Shown: positions 6,778-14,708 of the stretch, piece after piece
Layout of the letters: the number at the start of each line of letters is the position of its first letter
How positions within the stretch are numbered: position 1 is the stretch's first letter
Assembly (NCBI GenBank): GCA_046545575.1
Contig: JBKGZM010000013.1
Location: forward strand, 1 to 37,746
Direction of reading: 5' to 3'
Origin: JAGXOF01 sp046545575
GTDB lineage: Bacteria > Chloroflexota > Dehalococcoidia > SZUA-161 > SpSt-899
Length of the DNA: 37,746 nucleotides
Made by a program: the position numbers and the translations under genes
The notes under the pieces: model-generated
The model's database searches: none
The model's input: only the letters and a program-made list of their open reading frames with translations
What the model was told of the DNA's origin: nothing

Positions 6778-7338
6778 ATGTCGGCGTCACTGGCGATAAT
6801 TGCTGCATATATTATCGGCTCTTTCCCTTCGGCCTATCTGGCTGGACGCCTGATAAAGGGTGAGGACATTCACTGCCTTGGCGATGGAAACGCCGGGGCT
6901 GCGAACGCGTACCATGAGATAGGGCCTCTGACTGGCATTACCGTTGGCTTGCTGGATGCCGCCAAGGGAGGCGCGGCTGTCCTCGTTGCCAGGGGACTGG
7001 GGATGTCGGACCATATTGTGCTTCTCGCCGGCGTCGCTGCGGTGGCCGGGCATAATTGGCCCGTGTTCTTCCGTTTCAGGGGAGGGAGGGGGGAGGCAAC
7101 GGCTATTGGGGTGCTTGTAGCTCTCGTTCCCAACGCCGTGCTTATTAGCCTTGGCATTGCTGCGCTGCCGCTTTTCCTGAGTCGGAGTGTCATGTTTGCC
7201 TCTCCATTCCTGTTTATCTCGCTACCCCTTATCGCCTGGTTTTTTGGTGTGGGTAGTGTCCTTATCACATACAGTATCGCACTGGCTTGCCTTGTTGGCT
7301 TTACTCACTTTCTTACTACCAGAAAGAGGCCAGCATGA
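6778..7338 (+). CDS. plsY: PlsY-like glycerol-3-phosphate acyltransferase
   Basis: This 186-residue integral membrane protein has about five hydrophobic segments. PlsY moves an acyl group from acyl-phosphate to glycerol-3-phosphate, the first step of phospholipid synthesis. Motif 1 is present in altered form (GSFPSAYLAGRLIKG; GDGNAGAANAY for the usual GSGNxGATN). Motif 2 is clear (GHNWPVFFRFRGGRGEAT). The third motif, normally HRxNIxRLxxGxE near the C-terminus, is absent: the protein ends in FTHFLTTRKRPA. It may therefore be a divergent paralogue rather than the main PlsY. Ribosome site GGGGAGTGGGGG precedes the ATG, and a good promoter lies at 6701. Confidence 0.78.
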   Translation: MSASLAIIAAYIIGSFPSAYLAGRLIKGEDIHCLGDGNAGAANAYHEIGPLTGITVGLLDAAKGGAAVLVARGLGMSDHIVLLAGVAAVAGHNWPVFFRFRGGRGEATAIGVLVALVPNAVLISLGIAALPLFLSRSVMFASPFLFISLPLIAWFFGVGSVLITYSIALACLVGFTHFLTTRKRPA

Positions 7339-7392
7339 GCAAATGTTCAATTCTGGACTTCTCTACCTTTCCCCATTTATAATGGTGACGAA

Positions 7393-8214
7393 ATGCCCGA
7401 ACTACCGGATGTTGAGACCATAAAAAATGAGCTTTCCCCTCATGTAATAGGGCATCAGTTCATTGAGGTTGAGATATTTCAAGAAAGAGCGATCCAGGAA
7501 CTCTCGGCACAGGAATTCAGCCGGAGGCTTATCGGGCAGAGAATCGAGGATATAGGTCGCCGTGGAAAGTATATGCTCTTCCGTCTCTCCGGTAAGGAAA
7601 CCCTTATCATCCATCTGAGAATGACAGGGGTACTTCTGCTGGAACCATCCCCCCAACCATATGAACACACGACTGCTATTTTCCGACTTGACGGCGGGGT
7701 CAACATACACTTTATCGACCAGCGAAAGCTCGGCTGGCTCTGGCTGGTCGAGGACGAGAATACGGTGATTGGCAAGCTGGGTCCTGAGCCACTGGAGTCA
7801 TCCTTCACCGCAGGTACTTTACATAATATCGTAAAGAAACGAAATATCCCGATAAAGGCCGTGCTTCTGGACCAGCATGCCATAGCCGGGGTAGGGAACA
7901 TGTATGCCGACGAAGCTTTATTCTATGCCAGGATTCACCCTTTGAGAAGGGCGAATACCCTTTCCGATGAAGAAATCGAACTCCTGCACGAAGGCATTGT
8001 GGAGGTTTTAAAGAGGGGAATCAGGAACCAGGGAGCCACTGTCGATACGTACCGTCTTCCCAATGGACAAAGGGGCAGGGCGCAGACCGAGTTCAATGTT
8101 GCTCACCGGCGGGGTGAATCATGCTATGTCTGTGGCTCAGCCATCGATTGGGTAAAGATCACCGGCAGGGGATCATGCTTTTGCCCAGTCTGTCAGAGTA
8201 ATGATACAATGTAG
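7393..8214 (+). CDS. mutM: Formamidopyrimidine-DNA glycosylase
   Basis: This 273-residue base-excision repair enzyme removes 8-oxoguanine and formamidopyrimidines and nicks the abasic site. The essential N-terminus PELPDVE is intact: P2 is the Schiff-base nucleophile and E3 the acid. The conserved lysine is K59 in RRGKYML. The helix-two-turn-helix region (DQHAIAGVGNMYADEAL) and the C-terminal zinc finger (CYVC ... CPVCQ) are complete. The start is fixed by the need for proline at position 2. The gene follows plsY by 54 bases and probably shares its promoter. Nothing is unusual in the protein. Confidence 0.97.
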   Translation: MPELPDVETIKNELSPHVIGHQFIEVEIFQERAIQELSAQEFSRRLIGQRIEDIGRRGKYMLFRLSGKETLIIHLRMTGVLLLEPSPQPYEHTTAIFRLDGGVNIHFIDQRKLGWLWLVEDENTVIGKLGPEPLESSFTAGTLHNIVKKRNIPIKAVLLDQHAIAGVGNMYADEALFYARIHPLRRANTLSDEEIELLHEGIVEVLKRGIRNQGATVDTYRLPNGQRGRAQTEFNVAHRRGESCYVCGSAIDWVKITGRGSCFCPVCQSNDTM

Positions 8215-8309
8215 TTTCTTGCCGCAGGCTAACAACGTTGCCTTTGGCATCATGTTGCTGGTGACTGACCGAGTTGTAACAGCCAGGTTTTCGAGAAGAG
8301 GGCCCTTAA

Positions 8310-8342
8310 TTCCCCCTCTTAAGATAAGAGGGGGAAAGGGGG
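8310..8342 (+). repeat. G/C-run hairpin, left end of the DUF559 cassette
   Basis: TTCCCCCTCTTA (8310-8321), loop AGA, then the exact complement (8325-8336), followed by A and GGGGG. The last G-run, with AG, lies just before the ATG at 8347 and could serve as the ribosome site of the DUF559 gene, so the repeat would supply its translation start. Confidence 0.75.
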
Positions 8343-8346
8343 AGTT

Positions 8347-8715
8347 ATGAATAAACATCTGTATAACGATTTGACTACGAAATCAAACCGACGCTCTTTC
8401 AGAAAGAATGCAACAGATGCCGAGCAAAGATTATGGAGTATATTGCGGAATAGACAGATGTCTGGGCTTAAGTTCTTCCGACAATATAGTGTAGGCCCGT
8501 ATATTCTCGATTTTTACTGTCCTGAACGAAGATTAGCTATTGAAGTTGATGGAGGGCAACATGCAGATTTATACGGCCAGCAACATGATGCCCATCGTGA
8601 TAGCTATCTCAGGGAATTAAACATTCGTGTGTTAAGATTCTGGAATAACGACGTGTTACAGAATACCGAGGGGGTGTGGAAGATGATTAACGAGGAGATT
8701 GAGAAATATTCATAA
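8347..8715 (+). CDS. DUF559 endonuclease-like protein (PD-(D/E)XK, Vsr-related)
   Basis: This 122-residue protein has N-terminal SFRKNATDAEQRLWSILRNR and the core FRQYSVGPYILDFYCPERR followed by LAIEVDGGQH (D55, E66, D68, H72). The core matches the DUF559 group of the restriction-endonuclease-like fold related to Vsr mismatch endonucleases. The C-terminus VLRFWNNDVLQN is also typical. Length is normal and the metal-binding residues are intact, so an active nuclease is plausible. The gene is AT-richer than its neighbours and is framed precisely by G/C-run hairpins, both consistent with transfer. The biological role of the family is unknown to me; homing, repair and self-mobilisation are all possible. 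Confidence 0.85.
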   Translation: MNKHLYNDLTTKSNRRSFRKNATDAEQRLWSILRNRQMSGLKFFRQYSVGPYILDFYCPERRLAIEVDGGQHADLYGQQHDAHRDSYLRELNIRVLRFWNNDVLQNTEGVWKMINEEIEKYS

Positions 8716-8744
8716 CCCCCTTTATCCCCCTTATCTTAAGGGGG
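8715..8744 (+). repeat. G/C-run hairpin, right end of the DUF559 cassette
   Basis: Immediately after the stop codon come CCCCC (8716-8720) and TTTAT, then the stem CCCCCTTA (8726-8733), loop TCT and TAAGGGGG (8737-8744). It is the approximate mirror image of the left end and could also act as a transcription barrier. Confidence 0.7.
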
Positions 8745-8829
8745 ACATTGGTGACATGGAGTTTGATATTCGGATTTCGAGTTTAGTCCGCCGTATGCGG
8801 ACAGCTCGTCCGGGTTAGGTGGATCGGTC

Positions 8830-9621
8830 ATGAAGAAGGAAGAAGTGAAGGACCTGCTTGACAAAGCTGAGAAGAAGCTGGAGGAAGAGCCAAACCTGAT
8901 TGAGTTGGGTTCCGGCACCATTGTCTTCGTTGGGGATACGCACGGAGATTTCGATGCCACACAGAAGGTCATAGACAGGTACCTGAGGCGGGAAAACACA
9001 CTTGTTTTCCTGGGCGACTACGTTGATCGGGGGTCTGCATCGGCGGACAACATCAACACGTTGCTCTCCCTGAAGCTGGAAAACCCCGACAACTTATATC
9101 TCCTGATGGGAAATCACGAAGGTCGCCGCGCTATGGAGTTCCACCCGGCTGACTTCTGGGACAGGCTCGATAAAGAGATGCATGAGCGCTATTCGCTGGT
9201 GCTCTCGAAACTGCCGCTGGCCGTTTCTGCCCTCAATGGCGTTATCGGCTTGCATGGAGTTCTGCCTGATATTGAAAGAATAGACGGCATAAATCAAATA
9301 GCGTTCGGAAGCAAGCAGTGGCATTGGGTCGTCTGGGGTGACTGGCGGGAGAGTGAGGGTGATTACCTGGGAGAGGATATGTTTACAGGAAGGCCACAGT
9401 TCGGTCAAGGCTGGTTTGAAGGGGTTATGGAAAGGCTCGGGAAGAACGTCCTGATCCGCTCGCATCAGCCCAGTACAAGGCAGGCTATCTACGGAGGAAG
9501 ATGCGTTACTATCTTCACTTCTTCAGCCTATCGCTCCATCGTGCCTGATAGAACTATCGCAATAGCGGAGGCAGGCAAGGAGGTAAAAACAGTGGGCGAT
9601 CTCAAGATCGAGGTTGTGTAG
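8830..9621 (+). CDS. PPP-family metallophosphatase
   Basis: This 263-residue protein has the classic phosphoprotein phosphatase signature: GDTHGD (35-40), GDYVDRG (62-68) and GNHEGR (94-99), then LHGVLPD and RSHQP for the remaining metal and phosphate ligands. These residues hold two metal ions and hydrolyse phosphoserine or phosphothreonine, or small phosphate esters, in the cytoplasm. The N-terminal 25 residues are a charged helix. The gene ends directly before tatD with no gap, so the two are probably cotranscribed. No partner kinase is seen in the window. The substrate is unknown. Confidence 0.88.
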   Translation: MKKEEVKDLLDKAEKKLEEEPNLIELGSGTIVFVGDTHGDFDATQKVIDRYLRRENTLVFLGDYVDRGSASADNINTLLSLKLENPDNLYLLMGNHEGRRAMEFHPADFWDRLDKEMHERYSLVLSKLPLAVSALNGVIGLHGVLPDIERIDGINQIAFGSKQWHWVVWGDWRESEGDYLGEDMFTGRPQFGQGWFEGVMERLGKNVLIRSHQPSTRQAIYGGRCVTIFTSSAYRSIVPDRTIAIAEAGKEVKTVGDLKIEVV

Positions 9622-10398
9622 ATGTATGAATTGATAGATACCCATGCACACCTTGATGAAATGAAGGACCTGGATGAGGCGATTGAGAGGGCGCGTGTAT
9701 GTGGATTGAGCGGAATTGTAGCAATGGGTGTTGACTACGAGTCGAACAATCGCGTGCTGGAGATCGCCGAAAGATACAAGTCGATAGTGTTTCCGGCACT
9801 TGGTTGTCACCCGGGAGACTTACCAGAGGAAAATGAAGAGATCGAGCGTAATTTGCGTTTCATAGAGGATAATATCGGAAGAGCTGTGGCTGTTGGTGAA
9901 ATAGGGCTGGATTACCATAAGAAGATTGTAGGGCGGACAAGCAAGGATATGCAAAAGCAAGTTTTCAGACAGGCTTTAGAAATAGCCGTGCGCTATGGGA
10001 AGCCAGTGTCAGTTCATTCACGGTATGCGTGGCGGGATTGCCTGACCTGCGTTCAGGAGTCACAGGTGGAACGGGCGGTATTCCACTGGTACACTGGTCC
10101 GGTGAATGTTCTGCGCGAGTTCATAGGTGGAGGTTATCTTGCTTCCGCAACCCTGGCTGTTGAATATCATGAGGAGCACAGAAGGGCCATCAGGGAAACA
10201 CCTTTTGATAGATTGATGCTGGAAACCGACTCGCCGGTGCCGTATCGATTGGGAGAAACGCGGCACAACGCGGAACCTGCGGATGTGACGAACGTGGTGG
10301 TTGATTCTGTGGCGCAGTTGAAGAATGTGGGGCCGGACGTTGTAGCTGAGAGAACGACTGCTAATGCACGTGCTTTCTTCGGTATACAATCGGATTAG
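9622..10398 (+). CDS. tatD: TatD-family metal-dependent hydrolase
   Basis: This 258-residue TIM-barrel protein has the amidohydrolase-type metal ligands in order: DTHAHLDE near the N-terminus, VGEIGLDYHKK in the middle, SVHSRYAWRDC, VFHWYTGP and LETDSPVPYR. TatD proteins are DNases, often 3'-5' exonucleases, acting in DNA repair or turnover. The start codon immediately follows the stop of the phosphatase gene, and a small membrane protein gene begins directly after it. The central region is slightly divergent (LTCVQESQVERAV), so a different hydrolytic substrate is possible. Confidence 0.85.
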   Translation: MYELIDTHAHLDEMKDLDEAIERARVCGLSGIVAMGVDYESNNRVLEIAERYKSIVFPALGCHPGDLPEENEEIERNLRFIEDNIGRAVAVGEIGLDYHKKIVGRTSKDMQKQVFRQALEIAVRYGKPVSVHSRYAWRDCLTCVQESQVERAVFHWYTGPVNVLREFIGGGYLASATLAVEYHEEHRRAIRETPFDRLMLETDSPVPYRLGETRHNAEPADVTNVVVDSVAQLKNVGPDVVAERTTANARAFFGIQSD

Positions 10399-10698
10399 AT
10401 GCAAATGAGTAAGCGTATTTCAAGTTTGCTATGTTTTTGCGTCGTTTTCGTACCTTATGTCTTGCTCGTGGTCACTACTGCTTTTTGCTATCCGCCGTCT
10501 TCGGAGAGCTTTTCAGGATTGCCGGGGATATTGCTGTGGGTCCCTGCTATCATTTCCTCAATACTTCCGATCACCTACGGCATACTTGTAATCGGTTTTT
10601 GGGAACACCTTAAGCGAATGTATGGACTTCTCGTTGGTTTCCTGATGGCTATTGCCTTGCTCGGACTCGCAGGCGTGGTATATTTGATTTCTCACTGA
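10399..10698 (+). CDS. Small membrane protein, unknown function
   Basis: This is a 99-residue frame starting directly after the tatD stop; the ATG at 10405 is an equally good start. It has three predicted membrane helices: about 8-30 (LLCFCVVFVPYVLLVVTT), 43-65 (GILLWVPAIISSILPITYGI) and 76-97 (LVGFLMAIALLGLAGVVYLI). I recognise no family motif. The tight spacing suggests translation coupled to the tatD unit. Its 3' end faces ispH with five bases between them and no hairpin terminator, so convergent transcripts probably overlap. Confidence 0.55.
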   Translation: MQMSKRISSLLCFCVVFVPYVLLVVTTAFCYPPSSESFSGLPGILLWVPAIISSILPITYGILVIGFWEHLKRMYGLLVGFLMAIALLGLAGVVYLISH

Positions 10699-10703
10699 TT
10701 TTT

Positions 10704-11552
10704 TCAGGAAAATGACTTTAGCTTTTCCATCACCTCATTGATAACCCAATCCGGAGTGGAAGCCCCTGCTGTAATCCCGACACGGCCTTTGGCGTATATC
10801 TTGGCTTGCCAGAGGCGGTCGAGTTCCTCCGCGCTTTCAATGTGCCATGTCTCGACGCCAACGGATGAGCATATCTCGGCCAACCGTTTGGTGTTTGCGC
10901 TTTCATACCCTCCGATAACCAGCATTAGGTCGACTCTCTCCGCCAGTTCCAGAGCTGCTGCCTGCCGTTTCGCCGTGGCATCGCATATGGTGTTGTAGAC
11001 CCGGACCTCGGACATCGAAGCGATATCGGATTTCAGAAGTCGGGCTATGAAGTCGGCGAATTGGTCCTCCCTCTGCGTGGTTTGTGAAAGGATCCCCAGT
11101 CGTGTAGGGGCCGTTTGGAAGTCGGGCACATCTAGAATGGCAAGGGCGTTATCACTTGCCCACGAAAGTAATCCCTGCACTTCTGTGTGGTCGGACTCCC
11201 CGAACACTACTACAATGAAGCCTTCTTCATGTAGCTGCTGAGCTGCTCGTTGGGCTTTCCTGACTATCGGGCACGTGGCATCAACGAGGTCCAGATTACG
11301 GGAGCTGATTTCAGCGAGGGTTCCTTTTCCCACTCCATGAGACGGAATGAGAACGGCACCTTCTTGCACCTCATCCAGGTTCTGCACTATATGCATTCCC
11401 CGTGAGGAAAGTGAGTTGACCACCTGCTTGTTATGAACAATTGCTCCCAGGCTCGCCAGATGGCTCTTCTCGTTAACCGCCTTCTCGGCGATCTCAATTG
11501 CCCTCCTAACCCCAAAGCAGAATCCCATCTCACAAGCTAACTCGATTTCCAT
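10704..11552 (-). CDS. ispH: 4-hydroxy-3-methylbut-2-enyl diphosphate reductase
   Basis: This 282-residue protein starts at ATG 11552 (MEIELACEMGFCFGVRRAIE), chosen because homologues begin near this point and GAGGGG lies upstream; an in-frame start at 11567 is possible. IspH is the last enzyme of the MEP isoprenoid pathway and reduces HMBPP to IPP and DMAPP with a 4Fe-4S cluster. The three cluster cysteines are C12, C94 (DATCPIVRKAQ) and C190 (NTICDATAKRQ). The catalytic E124 (DHTEVQG) and histidines 40, 72 and 122 are present. It lies downstream of plsC, with a perfect 32-base palindrome between them. Confidence 0.96.
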   Translation of the reverse strand: MEIELACEMGFCFGVRRAIEIAEKAVNEKSHLASLGAIVHNKQVVNSLSSRGMHIVQNLDEVQEGAVLIPSHGVGKGTLAEISSRNLDLVDATCPIVRKAQRAAQQLHEEGFIVVVFGESDHTEVQGLLSWASDNALAILDVPDFQTAPTRLGILSQTTQREDQFADFIARLLKSDIASMSEVRVYNTICDATAKRQAAALELAERVDLMLVIGGYESANTKRLAEICSSVGVETWHIESAEELDRLWQAKIYAKGRVGITAGASTPDWVINEVMEKLKSFS

Positions 11553-11577
11553 GATCAGTCCCCTCAATTCCCTAGTT

Positions 11578-11609
11578 GGGTAGCTTGGCCGACGTCGGCC
11601 AAGCTACCC
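11578..11609. repeat. Perfect 32-base palindrome
   Basis: GGGTAGCTTGGCCGAC (11578-11593) is followed directly by its exact reverse complement (11594-11609). It sits between plsC and ispH on the minus strand, 25 bases before the ispH start. It could be a REP-like unit, an mRNA hairpin that tunes ispH expression, or a cruciform-forming site. Confidence 0.85.
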
Positions 11610-11654
11610 CATGTCGCTGCCTGCCAGATGCGGATGAAGCACCTCCTACAACTA

Positions 11655-12284
11655 TCAACTATCATAGACACCGCGATATTCTTTGGGGAGTAGTTCCGCT
11701 ATCCGGTACATGATGTGGTCGGTTACCTCGATTAATCTTTCCCTCCCCAATTTACCCGTGCTTTTGGGAAAGGAAAAGGGCTTTCCTATGTTTACGGTAA
11801 TCCTGGGACGCTGGAGAACGAGTCCAACGCCGTCGATTTGCTCGCTGCCGCTGATCCCGACGGGCAAAACAGGCGCACCGGAGCGAAGTGCGATTAGAGC
11901 GGACCCGAACTCCGCTTTCCCCATACGGTGATCGGGACTTCTCTTCCCCTCGGGGAACATGCATAAAGCGTTGTCGCTCTCTATAATCTTTGTAGCTTGT
12001 CGAATGGCGTCTCTGTCTGGTATGCCCCTGCGCACGGGAAAAGCTCCGAAGGCACTAACGAAAGCTCTACCCTTAGAACTGAAAAGCTCCTCTTTAGCCA
12101 TAAAGAAGAGTCTTCGGGGAATACTTGCGCTAAGAAGGGGAGGATCAGGTAAATTCAGGTGATTGGACACCACTATTATAGGGCCGTTCTTGGGCACGTT
12201 TTCCTTGCCGATGACATGCCACCGGGTAAATGATATGAGAAGAGACTTCATGGTGCCGGTAGCAAGGATGTAGAATGCTAGCAT
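11655..12284 (-). CDS. plsC: 1-acyl-glycerol-3-phosphate acyltransferase
   Basis: This 209-residue protein has the acyltransferase motif NHLNLPD (H42 and D47, the HX4D catalytic pair) and FPEGKRSPD (about 110-118), where the usual threonine of FPEGTRS is lysine. It also has the VLPVGISGS strand typical of PlsC. It adds the second acyl chain to lysophosphatidic acid at the membrane. An N-terminal hydrophobic stretch (MLAFYILATGTMKSLLIS) would anchor it. It leads a minus-strand unit with ispH, and a TATAAT -10 box lies at 12308-12313. The first ATG has a weak ribosome site, so the start is the likeliest rather than certain. Confidence 0.88.
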   Translation of the reverse strand: MLAFYILATGTMKSLLISFTRWHVIGKENVPKNGPIIVVSNHLNLPDPPLLSASIPRRLFFMAKEELFSSKGRAFVSAFGAFPVRRGIPDRDAIRQATKIIESDNALCMFPEGKRSPDHRMGKAEFGSALIALRSGAPVLPVGISGSEQIDGVGLVLQRPRITVNIGKPFSFPKSTGKLGRERLIEVTDHIMYRIAELLPKEYRGVYDS

Positions 12285-12307
12285 GATTAACTCTGACCTG
12301 TCATACG

Positions 12308-12313
12308 ATTATA
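12308..12313 (-). promoter_or_regulatory. Candidate -10 box of plsC
   Basis: The minus strand reads TATAAT at 12313-12308, with GTAGCA (three of six matches to the -35 consensus) 17 bases upstream. Transcription would start near 12301, giving a leader of about 17 bases. Confidence 0.5.
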
Positions 12314-12397
12314 CCATAACAGGACAGGATTGCTACCACCACTTGACTCAAGCGTGTGGTTCCTGTAACCTAGGCGCGTAAGCCTTGGAATCAGCAA

Positions 12398-13018
12398 ATG
12401 GGATTTTTCATACTTTTTGAGGGTATCGAGGGGTGCGGTAAAACAACACAGGCGAGGATGCTGAGCCGCCGCCTCTCCAAGTCTGCGTTTCCCGCAACCT
12501 TTGTGCAGGAACCTGGAGGCACTGCTACCGGGAAAGCGATTAGGAGGCTCCTCAAACATAGGGTGGAAGTACGGATGGATCCTGTAACCGAGCTTCTTCT
12601 CTTCGCCGCATCCCGTGCTCAATTAGTTGAGGAGGTCATTCGACCGGCCTTGAAGGAGGACTACATCGTTGTTTCTGACCGCTATTTGCAATCCACTGTT
12701 GCTTATCAGGGCTATGGACGGGGTCTTGACATTCGGGTGGTGGAAACGGTTAATGAGGTTGCCACGCGGGGTCTCTCCCCCGATCTCATAATCCTCCTGG
12801 ACCTGGATGTCGAGAAGGGGCTTCAGAGAAAGGGCGAAGCTATTGCAACGGATCGGTTTGAAAGGGAAGATGTGGCATTTCATTCCCGCGTGCGGCAGGG
12901 ATATCTGGAGATGGCGAGGTCGGAACCTGAGAAGTGGGTGATCATCGATGCTGATGAACCCAAAGCGGCGATACATAGCATGGTGTGGTCACGGGTGCAG
13001 GAACTGCTCTTATCGTAA
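12398..13018 (+). CDS. tmk: Thymidylate kinase
   Basis: This 206-residue cytoplasmic kinase converts dTMP to dTDP with ATP. The P-loop GIEGCGKTTQ (9-18), the DRY-type motif (SDRYLQSTVAYQGYGRGLD) and the lid-region DRFERED are all present. The length is typical. The gene is divergent from plsC, with 113 bases between starts; TTGACT at 12343-12348 may be its -35 element, but the -10 is weak. The ribosome site is also weak. It ends 55 bases before the convergent response-regulator gene. Confidence 0.95.
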   Translation: MGFFILFEGIEGCGKTTQARMLSRRLSKSAFPATFVQEPGGTATGKAIRRLLKHRVEVRMDPVTELLLFAASRAQLVEEVIRPALKEDYIVVSDRYLQSTVAYQGYGRGLDIRVVETVNEVATRGLSPDLIILLDLDVEKGLQRKGEAIATDRFEREDVAFHSRVRQGYLEMARSEPEKWVIIDADEPKAAIHSMVWSRVQELLLS

Positions 13019-13073
13019 GCGTTCGCCGGGTTTCACATAATCAATGACATAAGAGTGGCGAAATGGGGCTCGT

Positions 13074-13529
13074 TCATACCACCGGTTTAGGTGGCAACTT
13101 GGCTGCCGCAAGCCAGAATGTCTCGATTTCTCGTACCAGGCGAACAAATTCCTCGAACTCAAAAGGTTTTACAAGATAGCTATTGGCGTGTAATGCATAA
13201 CATCGATCAATGTCTTCTTCAGCGCTTGACATTGTCAGGACAATAACGGGAATCGACAGCAGATTGGGGTCGCTCTTGATCTCTGCCAGAACCTGTCGCC
13301 CGTCCTTCCTTGGCAAATTCAGGTCCAGGATGATGAGATCCGGGCGGGCAGCATTTCCATAGTTATCCTGTTGCCGGAGGAAGTTGATTGCCTCGATGCC
13401 ATCCGTGACGATATTCACGTCTGTGGGTTGTGCACCTTCCTTGAAGGCCTCTTGAGCCAGACGTGCGTCTCCCGGGTTATCTTCGACTAACAGGATATCG
13501 GTAGGGCTATTAATGCGAGCTGGTTTCAC
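13074..13529 (-). CDS. Rcp1-like single-domain response regulator
   Basis: This 151-residue receiver protein starts at GTG 13529, chosen because GGAAGGGA lies upstream and the receiver begins soon after (PTDILLVEDNPGDARLAQEA). It has the acid pair E16/D17, phosphoacceptor D69 (LIILDLNLPRKDG), the conserved threonine (IVLTMSSAEEDI) and lysine (YLVKPFEF). There is no output domain, as in the Rcp1 group that works with phytochrome-type kinases. It overlaps the 3' end of the kinase gene upstream by 20 bases, a translationally coupled pair. Because that kinase has lost its core, this regulator is probably an orphan unless another kinase serves it. Confidence 0.88.
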   Translation of the reverse strand: MKPARINSPTDILLVEDNPGDARLAQEAFKEGAQPTDVNIVTDGIEAINFLRQQDNYGNAARPDLIILDLNLPRKDGRQVLAEIKSDPNLLSIPVIVLTMSSAEEDIDRCYALHANSYLVKPFEFEEFVRLVREIETFWLAAAKLPPKPVV

Positions 13530-14528
13530 AGAGTAATTTCCCTTCCGTAGGTTGCAATGGTATTGTGAAATAAACGGTGGTGCCTTCACCGGGTTTGGAC
13601 TCCAACCATATTTGCCCGCCGTGGTTTTCAACGATTTTCTTACAGATAGCCAGTCCTACCCCTGTACCGTCGTATTCGCCATTATGCAGGCGCTCGAAGA
13701 TGCGGAATATACGGTCATGATACTGTGGGTCGATACCCGGTCCATTGTCCTGCACTGAAAATAGCCATGCGTCCTCCTGCTGATGCGCAGAGACGTGAAT
13801 TTGTGGCGATTTATGATCTCGAAACTTTAGGGCATTGCCTATGAGGTTATGCGGTTATAGTAATATGCCTTTATTGACTCTAAATCTTCAGGTACGATGA
13901 AATCGGAGAATTTCATCTTTCCCTCGATCTCCTCTTTGGAGTATCCATACAGGGTTTCAAATTCTCTGTTGACGAGGGAGAGTGTCATGTCGTTGTCGAG
14001 AATGGCCATAGCGGTTCCCGTGTTTTCGAACGTAGCGCGGTATTTGGTCTCCGATTCCTTCACCCTTTTTATCCTCTCGTTAGTCATCTCTTCCAGGGTT
14101 TTGGCGTACTGCTGCTTGAAAGCCATTCCTATCTCAAGTGCCCTTTTGCTTTGGTAGACCTTTCTCTGCTCGACACGGGAAAGGGCTTCCTGAATCTCGT
14201 TTTGGGATACGGGTTTGGTGAGGCAGTCGGCTATTCCAAGGCGAATTGCCTGGATAAGTTGTACATCGTTTCCAGGAGAATACAGTGGTATAACTTCCAG
14301 ATCAAATCCTGCCTTTATGATTGCCTGCAGGGTCTCGATAGCGTTTAACTGAGGCATATCCAGGTCAATGAATAGTAGATTATAAGGCTTCTCTTGTTTT
14401 GGTTCATGCAATCTTTGGAGCAGCCCGTCGGGTGTTCCAAAGTAATCGGTGGAGTGCCCTCTTTTTTCAAGCTCCTGTTCCAAGAGCTCTTGGGTCTCCT
14501 GCTCTTGTGTGACTATTAATGTTTTCAT
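13510..14528 (-). pseudogene. Hybrid sensor histidine kinase, core deleted and frameshifted
   Basis: From ATG 14528 a 229-residue frame gives a degenerate receiver domain (D55 in LLFIDLDMP, but no acid pair in the first strand), a coiled linker and a PAS domain (about 166-217, ATFENTGTAMAILDND to DFIVPEDLESIKAYYYNRI), then stops at TAG 13839-13841. In another frame, from 13851 to 13510, lies the C-terminal ATPase domain: HNLIGNALKF (N box), VQDNGPGIDP (G1 box) and GTGVGLAICKKIVENHGG (G2). The His-containing dimerisation domain and the start of the ATPase domain are missing. ATAACC occurs twice at the joint, suggesting a short-homology deletion. The kinase must be inactive. Confidence 0.85.
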
Positions 14529-14708
14529 CTTTGGCTTCTGTTTTCTCTTGAGTCTACCTGCTTTAGGTGACCACACTGGGGTCAAACCTAAATCAAACCA
14601 AGCACTGTGGTCTTGAGTCTAGCGAGTCAATCTAAGCTCTGCAATCCCCCGAAAGGATTAATATGGTAGCAAATTAGTACCAGAGATTATTATCGAGAAG
14701 TCTCTACG

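Larger units (their letters stand above)
8310..8744 (+). mobile_element. Putative DUF559 mobile cassette with hairpin ends
   Basis: A DUF559 gene (8347-8715) is bounded at its start codon and at its stop codon by G/C-run hairpins of one family. The left end is a 12-base-pair stem at 8310-8336 followed by GGGGG, which directly precedes the ATG. The right end begins at the TAA with CCCCC, then an 8-base-pair stem at 8726-8744. Both hairpins have three-base loops (AGA and TCT), and the ends are roughly mirror images. Related hairpins lie at 21185-21207, 25275-25299 and 25356-25378. The unit lies between mutM and the phosphatase gene. I find no clear target-site duplication, and mobility is inferred. 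Confidence 0.55.

Noticed and set aside
8086..8746. GGTGAC near both sides of the DUF559 cassette as a target-site duplication
   Set aside because: The copies lie at different distances from the hairpin ends and are too short to exceed chance.
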